The notes: a model not told the origin generated them from the letters alone. Shown: positions 9,037 through 17,697, counted from the stretch's first letter. The stretch is DNA of 64,000 nucleotides from an uncultured Litoreibacter sp. (GCA_947493265.1 CANLQL010000002.1:620001-684000), one strand, 5' to 3'. Program-made: numbers and translations.

Positions 9037-9240
9037 ATGAACGCTGGTCGCGCAATCAACATGATCATTCGAATGGTCGTTGGCAGATTTTTGAACGTTG
9101 GGATCAACAAAGGCATCGACGCGATGGCCAAGCGCCAAGATCGCCCCGACGCGACGCCGGAGCAAAAGAAGAAGTCTCAGGAGGCGACCCAAAAGATGCG
9201 CCAATCGATCAGAATTATCCGTCGCTTTATGCGGTTCTGA
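9037..9240 (+). CDS. Small basic conserved-type protein, unknown function
   Basis: 67 aa, starting with ATG 1 base after the scpB stop, so probably co-translated. It begins with an amphipathic helix (MNAGRAINMIIRMVVGRF), then a charged Lys/Gln-rich middle and an Arg-rich end (IRIIRRFMRF). No domain is recognisable. The basic, helical make-up could suit membrane-surface or nucleic-acid binding, but this is a guess. It stands where tatA is expected in related genomes, but it lacks the Phe-Gly hinge and acidic tail of TatA. Confidence 0.65.
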   Translation: MNAGRAINMIIRMVVGRFLNVGINKGIDAMAKRQDRPDATPEQKKKSQEATQKMRQSIRIIRRFMRF

Positions 9241-9283
9241 GCCGCAGTCTTCGCAGTACTGCCGCGTTCAAAGGAAAACCTCT

Positions 9284-10009
9284 GTGCCAACTGACCCGCT
9301 TGATCTTCCTGCTTACACGTCTTTTGAAGGCATGTCGGATTGCCCGAAATGGCGCGCGGCACTGGCATCTTTGAATTCACATCTCGCTGCCGCATTAGTT
9401 GCGGAAAATGCCGAAGTGTCCCTGAATGGGAACTTATTTTACGCCCATAAAGATCTGGAATTTCAGAAAAAACCCTTGCTTGAAGATTATGAAGGCAAGC
9501 GGCGCAACTTGTTTAAGCTGGCGCAAGGGTCCAGCAAATTTCTTGAGGTTGGCGTGAACGGAGGCCACAGCCTGTTCCTAGCGCTGAGTGCCAACCCGAA
9601 CCTGCACTGTATCGGGATTGATATCTGCGCGCAGATATCGCCCACCTGGGCGCGGGTCGATATCTATGTGCCAGCGGCGTTTGAATGGTTGGCCGCAGCG
9701 TTTCCTGGACGCACGGCCTTCGTCACGGGCAACTCACTGGTGGAGCTTCCGCGCTTTGTCTTGGACAATCCTGATGAAAAAATCGACCTTCTGCATCTTG
9801 ATGGGGCCAAAGACACGCATCTGCGCGAATTTCTGGCAGCTCAACCGGTCTTAACCCGCGGGGCGCATGTAATCGTTGATGACACGAACACCCGCCCGGT
9901 GAAGCAAAGCATGCAGCAAATGTTGCAGTTGAAGCTTGCGCAACATGCAGATGCAGGGGTGCTGGGTCTGGAGACGACTTTTGGTCACCGAGTACTGAGC
10001 GTGATATAA
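9284..10009 (+). CDS. Class I SAM-dependent methyltransferase (Methyltransf_24-like)
   Basis: 241 aa from a GTG at 9284, with AAGGA 8 bases upstream; longer frames reach back into the 67-aa gene. Residues about 80-190 form a Rossmann methyltransferase core: FLEVGVNGGHSLFLAL (SAM-binding glycine loop), an acidic strand end GIDICA, then IDLLHLDGAKDTH, and VIVDDTN near the end. The last motifs resemble the macrocin O-methyltransferase/Methyltransf_24 group, in which Asp residues hold a metal. The substrate is unknown. It is convergent with the dCTP deaminase gene, the stops being 1 base apart. Confidence 0.75.
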   Translation: MPTDPLDLPAYTSFEGMSDCPKWRAALASLNSHLAAALVAENAEVSLNGNLFYAHKDLEFQKKPLLEDYEGKRRNLFKLAQGSSKFLEVGVNGGHSLFLALSANPNLHCIGIDICAQISPTWARVDIYVPAAFEWLAAAFPGRTAFVTGNSLVELPRFVLDNPDEKIDLLHLDGAKDTHLREFLAAQPVLTRGAHVIVDDTNTRPVKQSMQQMLQLKLAQHADAGVLGLETTFGHRVLSVI

Positions 10010-10010
10010 G

Positions 10011-11102
10011 CTAGGCTTTTACCGCTTTGAAATGCTTTGATAATTTCAAGCCTTGGCCTTGGTAATTGGACTTCAATTCTGCGCCGTAAAGTTGCTCCGG
10101 CACCTCTGACATCCGCTCGTAGACAAGACGTCCAACGACTTGGCCGTGCTCCAATACGAAGGGGGCTTCGTGGCAGCGAACTTCCAAAACTCCGCGGGAT
10201 CCTTGGCCGTCTTCGGCATGTCCGAAGCCGGGATCAAAGAAGCCGGCGTAGTGGACACGGAACTCTCCGACCATTGCCAAATAGGGGGCCATTTCGGCTG
10301 CGCAATTTGGCGGGATGGTGATCGCTTCACGGCTGACAAGGATATAGAACGCGCCTGGGTCAAGAATGATCCGACCTTCTGTGGTCCGGACCTCTTCCCA
10401 ATAGTCAGACGGGTCATAGAACCCCAGTTTGTCCAGATCGATGACCCCGGTATGAGGTTTTGCGCGGTAGCCGACCAGATCGCTGTTTTCAGGTTTTAGA
10501 TCGACTGAAAAGCCCAGCCCGTCCTTGATCACCGGCACGCCCGACACGATTGGCGTCGTTTTGTGCAGTTCCGCCAGTTCGGGGTCGGAAAACTCAGTTT
10601 CGCCGCAGCGGAAGATAATCTGGTTCAGCATCTGGCCTGTGCGAGCGACCACGGAAAAGGAGCGGGGGCAAATCTCGACATAAAGCGGTCCGGAATAACC
10701 GCCGGGCACGCGATCAAATTCGGTCCCATTGTCGGTGATTACACGGGTCAGCAGATCAAGCCGCCCGATGGACGATTTCGCCGATGCTGCCCCGGTCAAG
10801 CCGCCCGGCAGGTTCAGCGCCTCTTGCAATGGCACGACGTAAACGCAGCCTTTTTCCAGAACCGCCCCGTCGGTCAGCGAAAACGCATGCATCTGGAACG
10901 CGGCGAGCCGGTCAGAAACGGTGTTGCCTTTGCCCGCGAGAAAGGAAGCGCGAACGCGATAAGCAGTTGTTCCTAAACGAAGATCAAGGGATGCCGGTTG
11001 GATTTGTCCAGGTGTGATCGCGGTGTCTGACGTGATCGCACGGTCCGCAATAAGCTGCTTGAGTTGCGCATCTGAGAGAACGCCGTTTACATAATGGGTC
11101 AT
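10011..11102 (-). CDS. dcd: Double-length 2'-deoxycytidine 5'-triphosphate deaminase
   Basis: 363 aa, nearly twice the about 190 aa of E. coli Dcd. It converts dCTP to dUTP for dTMP synthesis. The N-terminal half has the dUTPase-like fold signature QPASLDLRLG (about residue 36) and the trimer-interface AKSSIGRLDLLTRV (about residue 105). The C-terminal half has a second related barrel, with REAITIPPNCAAEM and VHYAGFFDPGFGH. Long forms like this are known in alphaproteobacteria. Start ATG at 11102 (MTHYVNGVL); an upstream ATG adds nine non-family residues. Confidence 0.88.
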   Translation of the reverse strand: MTHYVNGVLSDAQLKQLIADRAITSDTAITPGQIQPASLDLRLGTTAYRVRASFLAGKGNTVSDRLAAFQMHAFSLTDGAVLEKGCVYVVPLQEALNLPGGLTGAASAKSSIGRLDLLTRVITDNGTEFDRVPGGYSGPLYVEICPRSFSVVARTGQMLNQIIFRCGETEFSDPELAELHKTTPIVSGVPVIKDGLGFSVDLKPENSDLVGYRAKPHTGVIDLDKLGFYDPSDYWEEVRTTEGRIILDPGAFYILVSREAITIPPNCAAEMAPYLAMVGEFRVHYAGFFDPGFGHAEDGQGSRGVLEVRCHEAPFVLEHGQVVGRLVYERMSEVPEQLYGAELKSNYQGQGLKLSKHFKAVKA

Positions 11103-11137
11103 CGTCAGTTCCGCCTTGTCCCCGGTCAAAAGACACG

Positions 11138-11169
11138 AAACGCCCGCGGCAGAAAGCCCACGGGCGTTT
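11138..11169 (-). terminator. Hairpin terminator after tRNA-Pro
   Basis: Perfect 9-bp outer stem (11138-11146 with 11161-11169), with an inner 3-bp extension around an AGAAA loop. On the minus strand it lies 6 bases past the tRNA 3' end and is followed within a few bases by a TCTTTT run. It should end the tRNA transcript before dcd. Confidence 0.65.
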
Positions 11170-11175
11170 TGATAT

Positions 11176-11252
11176 TGGTCGGGCTAGCAGGACTCGAACC
11201 TGCGACCTTCCGTCCCCCAGACGGACGCGCTACCAGGCTGCGCCATAGCCCG
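11176..11252 (-). tRNA. tRNA-Pro(GGG)
   Basis: 77 nt including an encoded CCA (11176-11178 complement). The acceptor stem CGGGCTA pairs with TAGCCCG. The anticodon stem TCCGT/ACGGA closes a loop CTGGGGG, giving anticodon GGG, which reads CCC and CCU (Pro). The T loop has GGTTCGAGTCC. It sits between the merR-like gene and dcd, a usual place in Rhodobacteraceae. Confidence 0.96.
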
Positions 11253-11352
11253 ACGAATGCCCCTTCATACGGAATTTGCGGGCAGGGGCAAGGCCTTGCT
11301 GCGTCAAATCTGGCATCAGACAGGGTGGTCAAGCCCCAACACAGGGCGCGCA

Positions 11353-12363
11353 TCAGGAGGTGCCGGTCTCTTGCGCCATCCGATCACGCAGGGCTGCGAG
11401 GCGGTCGTGCAACTCTTGCAGATCAGCGCGCGCGGGCTTGTCTTCCAACGCCGTTTGCAGGCCGGCATCGTAAAGGGCCAGCACGGCTTCCAATTTGGCG
11501 GTTTGTTGCGGTGACAAGTTGACACTCTCCAAATCGGTAGAAACCGGGGGCGGGGGCGCAGGTTGCGGATCTTCAGGTGCTGTTTCAGGCGCAGCGTCAG
11601 GTGCTGTTTCCGTTTGATCTTCGCCTTGATCACCGGAAGTTTCGTCAGCCTTTTCAGGGGCTTGTTCGTCGCCAGCCTGGTCTTCTTCCAGACCTGCAGG
11701 TGCCCCGGATTTATCCGCACGTTCAAGTAGTGCTTCTTCTTCGATCAGCGCGGCTTCTTCGTCCATAGAAGCCTGACGTTTCGCATTGCGTGACTGCGGC
11801 GCGGCGTCATTTTCAGCCTCATCAGCCTCATCAGCCTCATCAGCCTCATCAGCCTCATCAGCCTCATCAGCCTCTTCCTGTGAATAGGCTTCGTCGCGGA
11901 CTAACTCCTCAGCGGGGGCGGGCTGGTTCGCATCATCTGGCTGTGCGGCGTCTTCGTCGGATGCGCTGGCAGTATCTGCGAGTTCTGCATCTTCGATCTG
12001 TGCAGATTTGCGTGCGGCTAAGCGTTCAGCCCGCCGCGCGCGTCTTGCAGCACGTCGCGCGTCCGCTTCGTCATCCGAGATATTCGTGATCGGGGGCGAC
12101 AGGGCGGAAACCGCTTTGACGCCTTCATCCTTGATCATTTTCTGGACGCCGCGAATGGTCAAACCGTTGTCGTGCAGAAGCGTTTTGATGCCGCCGATCA
12201 ATTCCATATCGGCCGGGCGATAATACCGCCGGCCACCGGCGCGCTTGACCGGCTTGATCTGCGTGAATTTGCTTTCCCAAAATCGCAAGACATGCGCTGG
12301 AATGTCCAACCAGTTGGCAACTTCACTTATTGTTCGAAAGGCCTCGCGGGCTTTATCCGGCAT
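11353..12363 (-). CDS. MerR-type regulator with a long acidic tail
   Basis: 336 aa. Residues 8-75 are a MerR-like winged helix: [20 protein letters not shown], then the wing GGRRYYRP and a recognition-type helix through [10 protein letters not shown]. The rest, about 250 residues, is low-complexity and very acidic (Glu/Asp/Ala/Pro), with seven near-identical Ala-Asp-Glu units (about residues 163-183), then a short helical C-terminus. The effector-binding domain of classic MerR proteins is absent. Relatives with this N-terminus and an acidic tail lie next to ihfA in many Rhodobacteraceae. DNA binding is well supported; the target and signal are unknown. Confidence 0.88.
   Translation of the reverse strand: MPDKAREAFRTISEVANWLDIPAHVLRFWESKFTQIKPVKRAGGRRYYRPADMELIGGIKTLLHDNGLTIRGVQKMIKDEGVKAVSALSPPITNISDDEADARRAARRARRAERLAARKSAQIEDAELADTASASDEDAAQPDDANQPAPAEELVRDEAYSQEEADEADEADEADEADEADEAENDAAPQSRNAKRQASMDEEAALIEEEALLERADKSGAPAGLEEDQAGDEQAPEKADETSGDQGEDQTETAPDAAPETAPEDPQPAPPPPVSTDLESVNLSPQQTAKLEAVLALYDAGLQTALEDKPARADLQELHDRLAALRDRMAQETGTS
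11813..11875 (-). repeat. In-frame 9-bp tandem repeat (7 units)
   Basis: On the plus strand TCAGCCTCA is repeated six times exactly, followed by TCAGCCTCT. In the merR-type gene this encodes repeated Glu-Ala-Asp units. The DNA copies are identical to the base, so the array is recent and probably varies in copy number by slippage without shifting the frame. Confidence 0.95.
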
Positions 12364-12387
12364 TGTTTGGGTTCACCACAGACCGGT

Positions 12388-12690
12388 TCAGGATTTATTC
12401 CCAGACGCGACCCGTTCTTTCATCAGATGTGATGGGCGGAAGGTCAAAACACGACGGGGATGAATTGGAACTTCTTCGCCAGTTTTCGGGTTCCGTCCGA
12501 CACGCGCAGTTTTCTCACGAACGCTGAATGTTCCAAAAGAAGAAACCTTTACCTGCTCGCCAGAGACCAGCGCGTCCGACATATGGGTCAGAACAGATTC
12601 AACCAAATCAGCAGACTCGTTTCGTGACAATCCGACCTCGCGAAATACGGCTTCGCTCAGATCCATGCGCGTCAATGTCTTCGAACTCAT
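12388..12690 (-). CDS. ihfA: Integration host factor alpha subunit
   Basis: 100 aa. IHF-alpha and IHF-beta form a heterodimer that bends DNA sharply at specific sites. The HU/IHF fold is clear: N-terminal helices ([19 protein letters not shown]), the beta-core FGTFSVREK, and the DNA-inserting arm [12 protein letters not shown] followed by RRVLTFRPS. The leading [12 protein letters not shown] identifies alpha rather than beta or HU. It lies 24 bases upstream of the merR-type gene. Confidence 0.96.
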   Translation of the reverse strand: MSSKTLTRMDLSEAVFREVGLSRNESADLVESVLTHMSDALVSGEQVKVSSFGTFSVREKTARVGRNPKTGEEVPIHPRRVLTFRPSHLMKERVASGNKS

Positions 12691-12718
12691 TTTATCCCCC
12701 GTTTGTAAAATTTGACCA

Positions 12719-12748
12719 ACAGTACGGGAAGCGCATTTTCCGAGTCAA
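12719..12748 (-). promoter_or_regulatory. Possible ihfA promoter
   Basis: On the minus strand TTGACT (12748-12743) and TACTGT (12724-12719) are separated by 18 bases and lie about 30-60 bases before the ihfA start, in the AT-rich gap after fabH. The match to sigma-70 elements is fair. Confidence 0.35.
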
Positions 12749-12791
12749 TATCAAGGGCTTGTAAGCTGCCGTTTAAGCGGATTTAGAAGCG

Positions 12792-13754
12792 TTATACCCG
12801 TAAAACCACGGATCCCCACGCCAATCCGCCACCTATTGCTTCCATTACAAGGACTTGGCCGGGCGAAAAAGTGCCCTTTTCGTGCGCAACTGACAACGCC
12901 AAGGGAATCGATGCGGCAGATGTGTTGCCATGATCCTGGACTGTGACGACGACCTGGCTCATCGGGACGTCCATCTTTTGCGCGGTTGATCTGATGATCC
13001 GAAGATTGGCCTGATGAGGAACAACCCAGTCAACATCCGAGGTGCTGAGCCCGGCTTTGTCCAAAGCGGTATGTGCGGTTTGTGCAAGTTTCTCCACAGC
13101 GTGGCGGAAGACTTCCTTGCCTTGCATGACCAAGACACCCGCGGTCTGGGTGGAGGACACGCCGCCATCAACATACAGCAGATCGCGGTATTGCCCGTCG
13201 GAGTTCAGGTCCGTGGCAAGGATGCCTGCCTCGGTGCCTTCCTGGGCTTCCAAAACGACCGCACCGGCCCCGTCGCCAAACAGCACGCAGGTGGTGCGAT
13301 CTTCCCAATTCATAATCCGTGAAAATGTCTCTGCGCCGATAACCAGAACACGGGTTGCTTGGCCGGACACGATCAGTGCATTGGCGTTGGCCATTGCGAA
13401 GACGAAACCGGCACATACGGCCTGCACGTCAAAGGCAAATCCTTTGGTGATACCCAGCTTGCCTTGAACAACGGTCGCGACGGCGGGGAAGGTGGTATCG
13501 GGCGTCGATGTTGCGACAACAATCGCGTCGATTTCACTGGCGCCCATCCCCGCATTTTTCAGTGCAGCAAGGGCCGCGTTCGTTGCAAGATCAGAGGTCA
13601 GCTCCCCGTCAGCGGCAAAATGGCGACGCTCAATCCCAGAGCGGGTTTTGATCCACTCATCGGTGGTGTCGACCATCGTTTCGAGTTCGGAATTTTCGAC
13701 AACGCGCGCGGGTAGATAATGCCCCACGCCGCGCATCACTGCTCTGAGTGTCAT
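12792..13754 (-). CDS. fabH: Beta-ketoacyl-ACP synthase III
   Basis: 320 aa. FabH condenses acetyl-CoA with malonyl-ACP to start fatty-acid synthesis. The Cys-His-Asn triad is visible: VQAVCAGFVFAM (Cys about residue 113), PHQANLRII (His), and GNTSAASIPLAL (Asn). N-terminal GVGHYLPARVV and DEWIKTRSGI are family hallmarks. The start overlaps the end of plsX by 4 bases, giving a coupled plsX-fabH pair in the rpmF-plsX-fabH order conserved across bacteria. Confidence 0.97.
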   Translation of the reverse strand: MTLRAVMRGVGHYLPARVVENSELETMVDTTDEWIKTRSGIERRHFAADGELTSDLATNAALAALKNAGMGASEIDAIVVATSTPDTTFPAVATVVQGKLGITKGFAFDVQAVCAGFVFAMANANALIVSGQATRVLVIGAETFSRIMNWEDRTTCVLFGDGAGAVVLEAQEGTEAGILATDLNSDGQYRDLLYVDGGVSSTQTAGVLVMQGKEVFRHAVEKLAQTAHTALDKAGLSTSDVDWVVPHQANLRIIRSTAQKMDVPMSQVVVTVQDHGNTSAASIPLALSVAHEKGTFSPGQVLVMEAIGGGLAWGSVVLRV

Positions 13755-14827
13755 GGTTGTCCCACGCTGTTTTTGTCCCCGTTCTCATCACCTTGACCTG
13801 ACGCGGTGGCCGATGCAACCCGCGCGGCAAGCTTATCGCCAAATCCGGTCTGTGCGAGCGTAAAGGCCAGCTTGATCGCAGCGGAAACACCCGTGGCGTC
13901 CGCCGATCCGTGAGATTTCACCACTGTACCATTCAACCCCAGAAAAACACCGCCATTCACTTTGCGCGGGTCGATCCGTTTGCTGAGTCTGCGCAAAGAC
14001 GGGTAGGCCAACAAGGCTGCGATCCGCGATAATGGCGTGTATTTGAAGGCTTCGCGCAACAGCTCCCCGATCAGGCTGGCGGTTCCTTCCGCTGTTTTCA
14101 GCGCCACGTTGCCGGTAAATCCATCCGTCACGATTACGTCGACACGGTCGGATGGGATGTCGCCGCCTTCGACAAACCCGACATAGTCGAAATTGTTCGG
14201 GGCGGCGGCTTGGGCAATCAGGTCATGGGCCACTTTCAATTCGGCGCGGCCTTTGTGTTCTTCGGTTCCAACGTTCAGCAGACCAACGCGCGGTCGGGTC
14301 AGGCCGAAGCCGTTGCGGGCATAAGACATGCCCATCAAGGCGTATTGCAGCAAGTCGTCTTGGTCGGCGCGGATATCGGCACCAACGTCCAGCATGATGT
14401 TGAAGCCCGACGCGTTTCGGGACGGCCAAAGGCAGGCGATGGCCGGGCGGTTGACGCCTTCGACCTTGCGCAACCGGATCATGGAGACGGCCATTAACGC
14501 GCCGGTATTGCCGCAGCTGACACAGACCGACGCATCGCCTGCGCGGACGGCTTCTATTGCAGACCACATGGACGTGCGCTTGCCATGCCGCATGACATGG
14601 CTGGGTTTTTCGTCCATCCGCACGACTTCTTCGGCGTCGCGGACCTCACAAATGTCAGAAATCTTGCGCTTGGCAATCAGTGTTTCGAGTTCCAGCTTCG
14701 GGCCGTGAACGACAAACCGGATATCAGGATTTTTTGCGGCAGAAAGCGCCATACCAGCGACAACCGTCGCTGGTCCAAGATCGCCGCCCATTGCGTCGAT
14801 CGAAATGACTGTATTGGTGTTGCCCAC
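13751..14827 (-). CDS. plsX: Phosphate acyltransferase PlsX
   Basis: 358 aa. PlsX makes acyl-phosphate from acyl-ACP, feeding PlsY in phospholipid synthesis, as a peripheral membrane enzyme. Seen: ISIDAMGGDLGPATVVAGM at the N-terminus, SCGNTGALMAVS (about residue 105), and LLNVGTEEHKG and VTDGFTGNVALKTAEG in the second half, all family signatures. The start ATG (14827) lies 46 bases after the rpmF stop. Confidence 0.97.
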   Translation of the reverse strand: MGNTNTVISIDAMGGDLGPATVVAGMALSAAKNPDIRFVVHGPKLELETLIAKRKISDICEVRDAEEVVRMDEKPSHVMRHGKRTSMWSAIEAVRAGDASVCVSCGNTGALMAVSMIRLRKVEGVNRPAIACLWPSRNASGFNIMLDVGADIRADQDDLLQYALMGMSYARNGFGLTRPRVGLLNVGTEEHKGRAELKVAHDLIAQAAAPNNFDYVGFVEGGDIPSDRVDVIVTDGFTGNVALKTAEGTASLIGELLREAFKYTPLSRIAALLAYPSLRRLSKRIDPRKVNGGVFLGLNGTVVKSHGSADATGVSAAIKLAFTLAQTGFGDKLAARVASATASGQGDENGDKNSVGQP

Positions 14828-14873
14828 CCGGTTGCCTGCTTTTGCCGCTTAGTTGTTGCGACGCAGACTAGCC

Positions 14874-15080
14874 TTAGGCCGCGTCTTCGTCCAGATCGAC
14901 TTCGTCGGCCAAAGCCACAACTTCGCGATCATCATAGTGACCACATGCGCCGCAGACGTGGTGCGGGCGCTTCAGCTCACCGCAGTTGGAGCATTCATTG
15001 GGGTTATCTGCCACCAATGCGTCGTGGGACCGGCGGTTGTTCCGGCGCGAACGGGTAACTTTATTCTGCTGGACAGCCAT
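14874..15080 (-). CDS. rpmF: 50S ribosomal protein L32
   Basis: 68 aa. It starts [20 protein letters not shown], as in alphaproteobacterial L32, and keeps the four cysteines of the zinc-binding form (CSNCGELKR and CGACGHYDD). The tail is acidic. The ATG is at 15080; in-frame sequence upstream is not L32-like. A TTGACA on the minus strand (15193-15188) in the 180-base gap before the gene might be a -35 box, but I see no good -10 at the right distance. Confidence 0.97.
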   Translation of the reverse strand: MAVQQNKVTRSRRNNRRSHDALVADNPNECSNCGELKRPHHVCGACGHYDDREVVALADEVDLDEDAA

Positions 15081-15262
15081 GTCTCGTCCTCGGGTGTGTA
15101 AGGGTGCAAACGCGCACCGCAATGTTTCTAGTAAAGGTCAGTTTCACGGGCGTCTAAAGGCATTCGCGGCCCACGTCCAGACTGATCTGTCAAAAGAAGC
15201 GAGAAAATACGCATAAAATGGAAATAGGCAAGGGTGATCTCGCCACATCAGCGCTTCGCAGC

Positions 15263-15796
15263 TTAGTTTTTATCTTCCAATTTGCCTTTCAACGCGGCCA
15301 GCCCTGCAAAAGGCCGGGCATCTTCGTCGCGCATCGGGGTTTCGCCGGGTTTTGTGTAGACCATTTCACCCAATTCAGCCCCCTCAGCGCGTGGATAGGC
15401 GGGCAATGCAAGCGCCAGCGCCTCTTTTGTCAGGGTCAGGATGTTAATTTCGGCCTCCAACGGCTCGGAAGAATCGTCATCCGGCATCTCAACCTCGCTT
15501 TCATCCGGCATGTCCCAATCCGCCAGATAGACCCGCATCACAGGTTCTTCGATCCGGGTTGTTACGGGCTCAAGCGTGACAACACAGGGTTGGACAACGG
15601 TTGCGCCCAGTTTGCCAGAAAACTGCCAATCCTGCTTGCCACGCGCTTTCAGAACGCCTTCCAGGCGCAGCTTGCGCAAGGCAGTGATGCCAAGGTCTTC
15701 AGCAATTGCTGCCATTTCAGGGGCGTTTGGTTGAAACGCGATGTCATAGTCGCGGCGCGGGTTCAGGTCAGCTGTTCGAAATACAAGATCGCTCAA
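15263..15796 (-). CDS. yceD: YceD/DUF177 family protein
   Basis: 177 aa. YceD proteins lie upstream of rpmF in most bacteria; in plants and some bacteria the family is tied to 23S rRNA processing. Here the gene has the family pattern: a variable start (VFRTADLNPRRDYDI), LRKLRLEGVLKARG and CVVTLEPVTTRIEEPV (equivalent to the usual C(V/L)TL.P region), and a C-terminal acidic LPAYPRAEGAELGE. I place the start at a TTG (15796) with GGGAGG 6 bases upstream (15803-15808); a longer frame to 16015 runs into the divergent bamE gene and is not family sequence. Confidence 0.88.
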   Translation of the reverse strand: MSDLVFRTADLNPRRDYDIAFQPNAPEMAAIAEDLGITALRKLRLEGVLKARGKQDWQFSGKLGATVVQPCVVTLEPVTTRIEEPVMRVYLADWDMPDESEVEMPDDDSSEPLEAEINILTLTKEALALALPAYPRAEGAELGEMVYTKPGETPMRDEDARPFAGLAALKGKLEDKN

Positions 15797-15802
15797 GGCT
15801 TG

Positions 15803-15808
15803 CCTCCC
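15803..15808 (-). promoter_or_regulatory. Ribosome-binding site deciding a TTG start for yceD
   Basis: GGGAGG on the minus strand, 6 bases before TTG at 15796. It fixes the start at a codon that gives the family's usual length. Confidence 0.7.
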
Positions 15809-15914
15809 TCTTTGGATCACGCAGGGTTCAGGTGTGGTATGCGCATCGTTCTTGAACACGCGCCCGACCTTCTGTAAGCCGGAGGGACGGGTAAGAGCAA
15901 GTGACGAGGGCGCT

Positions 15915-16388
15915 ATGAAATCGCAGAGTTTGCGCAAAACCACAAAGCGCCGGATGGCCGCTTTGGTGGCGCTCAGTGCGATGGCCCTGACCGCATGTTC
16001 AGAAGTCATTCGCAACCACGGCTATGCCCCCACCGATGAAGAGCTTTTGGACATCGTTGTCGGCGTGGATACACGTGGCACGGTGGAAGAGGTGGTTGGC
16101 AAACCATCCACGTCCGGAGTTCTGGCGGGTGGTGACTGGTTCTATGTCGGGTCCCAAGTGCGCCATTTCGGTGCACGTGCACCAGAGGAAATTAACCGCG
16201 AGGTCGTCGCCATCACGTTTGATAGCAACGACACCGTCCAAAATATCGAGCGTTTTGGGCTTGAGCGCGGTCAGGTTGTGACCTTGTCACGCCGCGTCAC
16301 GGAAACAACGATCCAAGACGCGACGTTTATTCGTCAGATTATCCGCAACATCGGTCGGATCGACGCCGGAAACCTGTTGGACAACTAG
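15915..16388 (+). CDS. bamE: Outer-membrane assembly lipoprotein BamE/SmpA
   Basis: 157 aa. BamE is a lipoprotein of the BAM complex that inserts beta-barrel proteins into the outer membrane. The signal sequence is basic then hydrophobic ([18 protein letters not shown]) with lipobox Leu-Thr-Ala-Cys, so the mature N-terminus is Cys at about residue 33. The SmpA/OmlA core follows: [16 protein letters not shown] and [14 protein letters not shown]. It is divergent from yceD, with about 118 bases between the starts. The stop codon overlaps that of msrB on the other strand at the palindrome CTAG. Confidence 0.9.
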   Translation: MKSQSLRKTTKRRMAALVALSAMALTACSEVIRNHGYAPTDEELLDIVVGVDTRGTVEEVVGKPSTSGVLAGGDWFYVGSQVRHFGARAPEEINREVVAITFDSNDTVQNIERFGLERGQVVTLSRRVTETTIQDATFIRQIIRNIGRIDAGNLLDN

Positions 16389-16780
16389 TCCGCTTCGTCA
16401 AATTTCAGCGCCGCCCCATTGATGCAGTAGCGCAGACCTGTTGGCTGTGGTCCGTCGGGAAACACATGCCCGAGATGTCCCTCGCACCGGTTGCAATGCA
16501 CCTCGGTGCGCTTCATGAACCAGCTGTTGTCCTGGCTCTCGCCGACCATTTCGTCATCGAGCGGTTTGTAAAAGGACGGCCAACCGGTTCCTGATTCGAA
16601 CTTCGTTTTGGCGTCAAATAGCGGCGCGTCGCAGCCAGCACAGCGAAATGTCCCATCCGCCTTTGGGAAGTTGTCATGGGTATGCGCGCGTTCGGTGCCG
16701 TGTTTGCGCAGGACTTTAAACGCCATATCAGACAGGCTTTCACGCCACTCAGCTTCTGTCTTCTCTACTTTTTCGACCAT
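16385..16780 (-). CDS. msrB: Peptide methionine-(R)-S-oxide reductase
   Basis: 131 aa. MsrB repairs methionine-R-sulfoxide in proteins. Two zinc CxxC pairs are present (CAGCDAPLF and [16 protein letters not shown]), with the catalytic Cys in [11 protein letters not shown] near the C-terminus. There is no signal peptide, so it is the cytoplasmic form. The ATG at 16780 ([12 protein letters not shown]) is preferred to an upstream ATG at 16813 because family similarity begins with the Glu-Trp-rich start. It is tail-to-tail with bamE. Confidence 0.95.
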   Translation of the reverse strand: MVEKVEKTEAEWRESLSDMAFKVLRKHGTERAHTHDNFPKADGTFRCAGCDAPLFDAKTKFESGTGWPSFYKPLDDEMVGESQDNSWFMKRTEVHCNRCEGHLGHVFPDGPQPTGLRYCINGAALKFDEAD

Positions 16781-16916
16781 CAGCGACCCTCTCTTTGTGT
16801 TGTTGCCATTCATTTACAGTCCCGCTTTAACCAAAAGCGGCGTACCGTTCAGAGGTTAATGTAGGGTCGCCGGGGCCTGCGTCCAAGCGGGCGGTCACTG
16901 TCAAAGGGGCAAATTC

Positions 16917-17666
16917 GTGCAAGATTGCGTGTTCGGACGTTACAACCTGCGGGAAGCGGTCAGTGTCGAGGACCTGACAGCGGCACAGCATTTGCGCGGT
17001 TTGGTGTTCCGTGCAGGGCGCGATGACCGGGATCAGTTTGACAGCCGCTGCAAACATATCCTGATTGAGGACGGTGCCAGCGGGCAAGTGGTGTGCTGCT
17101 TTCGATTGCTGGTTCTGCAGGATGGTGAAGACATTCAAAACAGCTACTCCGCACAATATTACGAGCTTTCTTCCCTGCGGGGCATTGAAGGGCCGATGAT
17201 CGAATTGGGCCGGTTTTGCGTTCATCCTGGTTGCTCTGACCCGGATATATTGCGCGCTGCCTGGGGCGCGTTGACGAGATACGTCGATGAGATCGACGCA
17301 CAATTGCTTTTTGGCTGTTCTTCCTTCGCGGGCATTGAAGAAGCTGACTATCTTGATGCTTTTTCGCTGTTGCGCGAACGCCACCTTGCGCCGAAACGCT
17401 GGTTGCCGCGTGTCAAAGCTCCACGGGTGTTTCCGTTCGCCTCAAAATTGCGGCTGAGACGGCCGAACCTGAAAGCTGCGATGCGGGCAATGCCGCCGCT
17501 CTTGCGCACCTATCTGATGATGGGGGGCTGGGTCAGTGATCATGCGGTGATCGACCGTGATCTAAACACCTTGCACGTCTTTACGGGGCTGGAGGTCAGG
17601 GCCATTCCGCCTGCGCGCGCACGCGTGCTTCGCGCTGTTGTTCCGCAGGCCCAAGCGGGCAGTTGA
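16917..17666 (+). CDS. olsB: L-ornithine N-alpha-acyltransferase (ornithine lipid synthesis)
   Basis: 249 aa from a GTG at 16917 with AAAGGGG upstream. OlsB transfers a 3-hydroxyacyl chain from ACP to ornithine to make lyso-ornithine lipid, a phosphorus-free lipid common in marine Rhodobacteraceae. It has the GNAT-like OlsB/hemolysin pattern: AQHLRGLVFR (about residue 27), CCFRLLVL, IELGRFCVHP (about residue 99), and LLFGCSSFAGIE (about residue 140). The partner OlsA/PlsC-type acyltransferase, often adjacent, is not here: the next gene is an ABC-F protein 31 bases on. Confidence 0.85.
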   Translation: MQDCVFGRYNLREAVSVEDLTAAQHLRGLVFRAGRDDRDQFDSRCKHILIEDGASGQVVCCFRLLVLQDGEDIQNSYSAQYYELSSLRGIEGPMIELGRFCVHPGCSDPDILRAAWGALTRYVDEIDAQLLFGCSSFAGIEEADYLDAFSLLRERHLAPKRWLPRVKAPRVFPFASKLRLRRPNLKAAMRAMPPLLRTYLMMGGWVSDHAVIDRDLNTLHVFTGLEVRAIPPARARVLRAVVPQAQAGS

Positions 17667-17697
17667 CCTTCACCGCCGGACCAATTAGCCGGGCGGT

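Noticed and set aside
9037-9240. tatA
   Set aside because: It follows scpB, as tatA often does, but has no Phe-Gly hinge after its first helix and a basic rather than acidic tail.
11813-11875. CRISPR-like or regulatory repeat array
   Set aside because: The 9-bp units are tandem, without spacers, in frame and code for Ala-Asp-Glu; it is a coding microsatellite.
15188-15193. TTGACA on the minus strand before rpmF as a promoter
   Set aside because: A perfect -35 box, but the bases 16-18 downstream are GC-rich with no -10 match, so I did not list it as a promoter.
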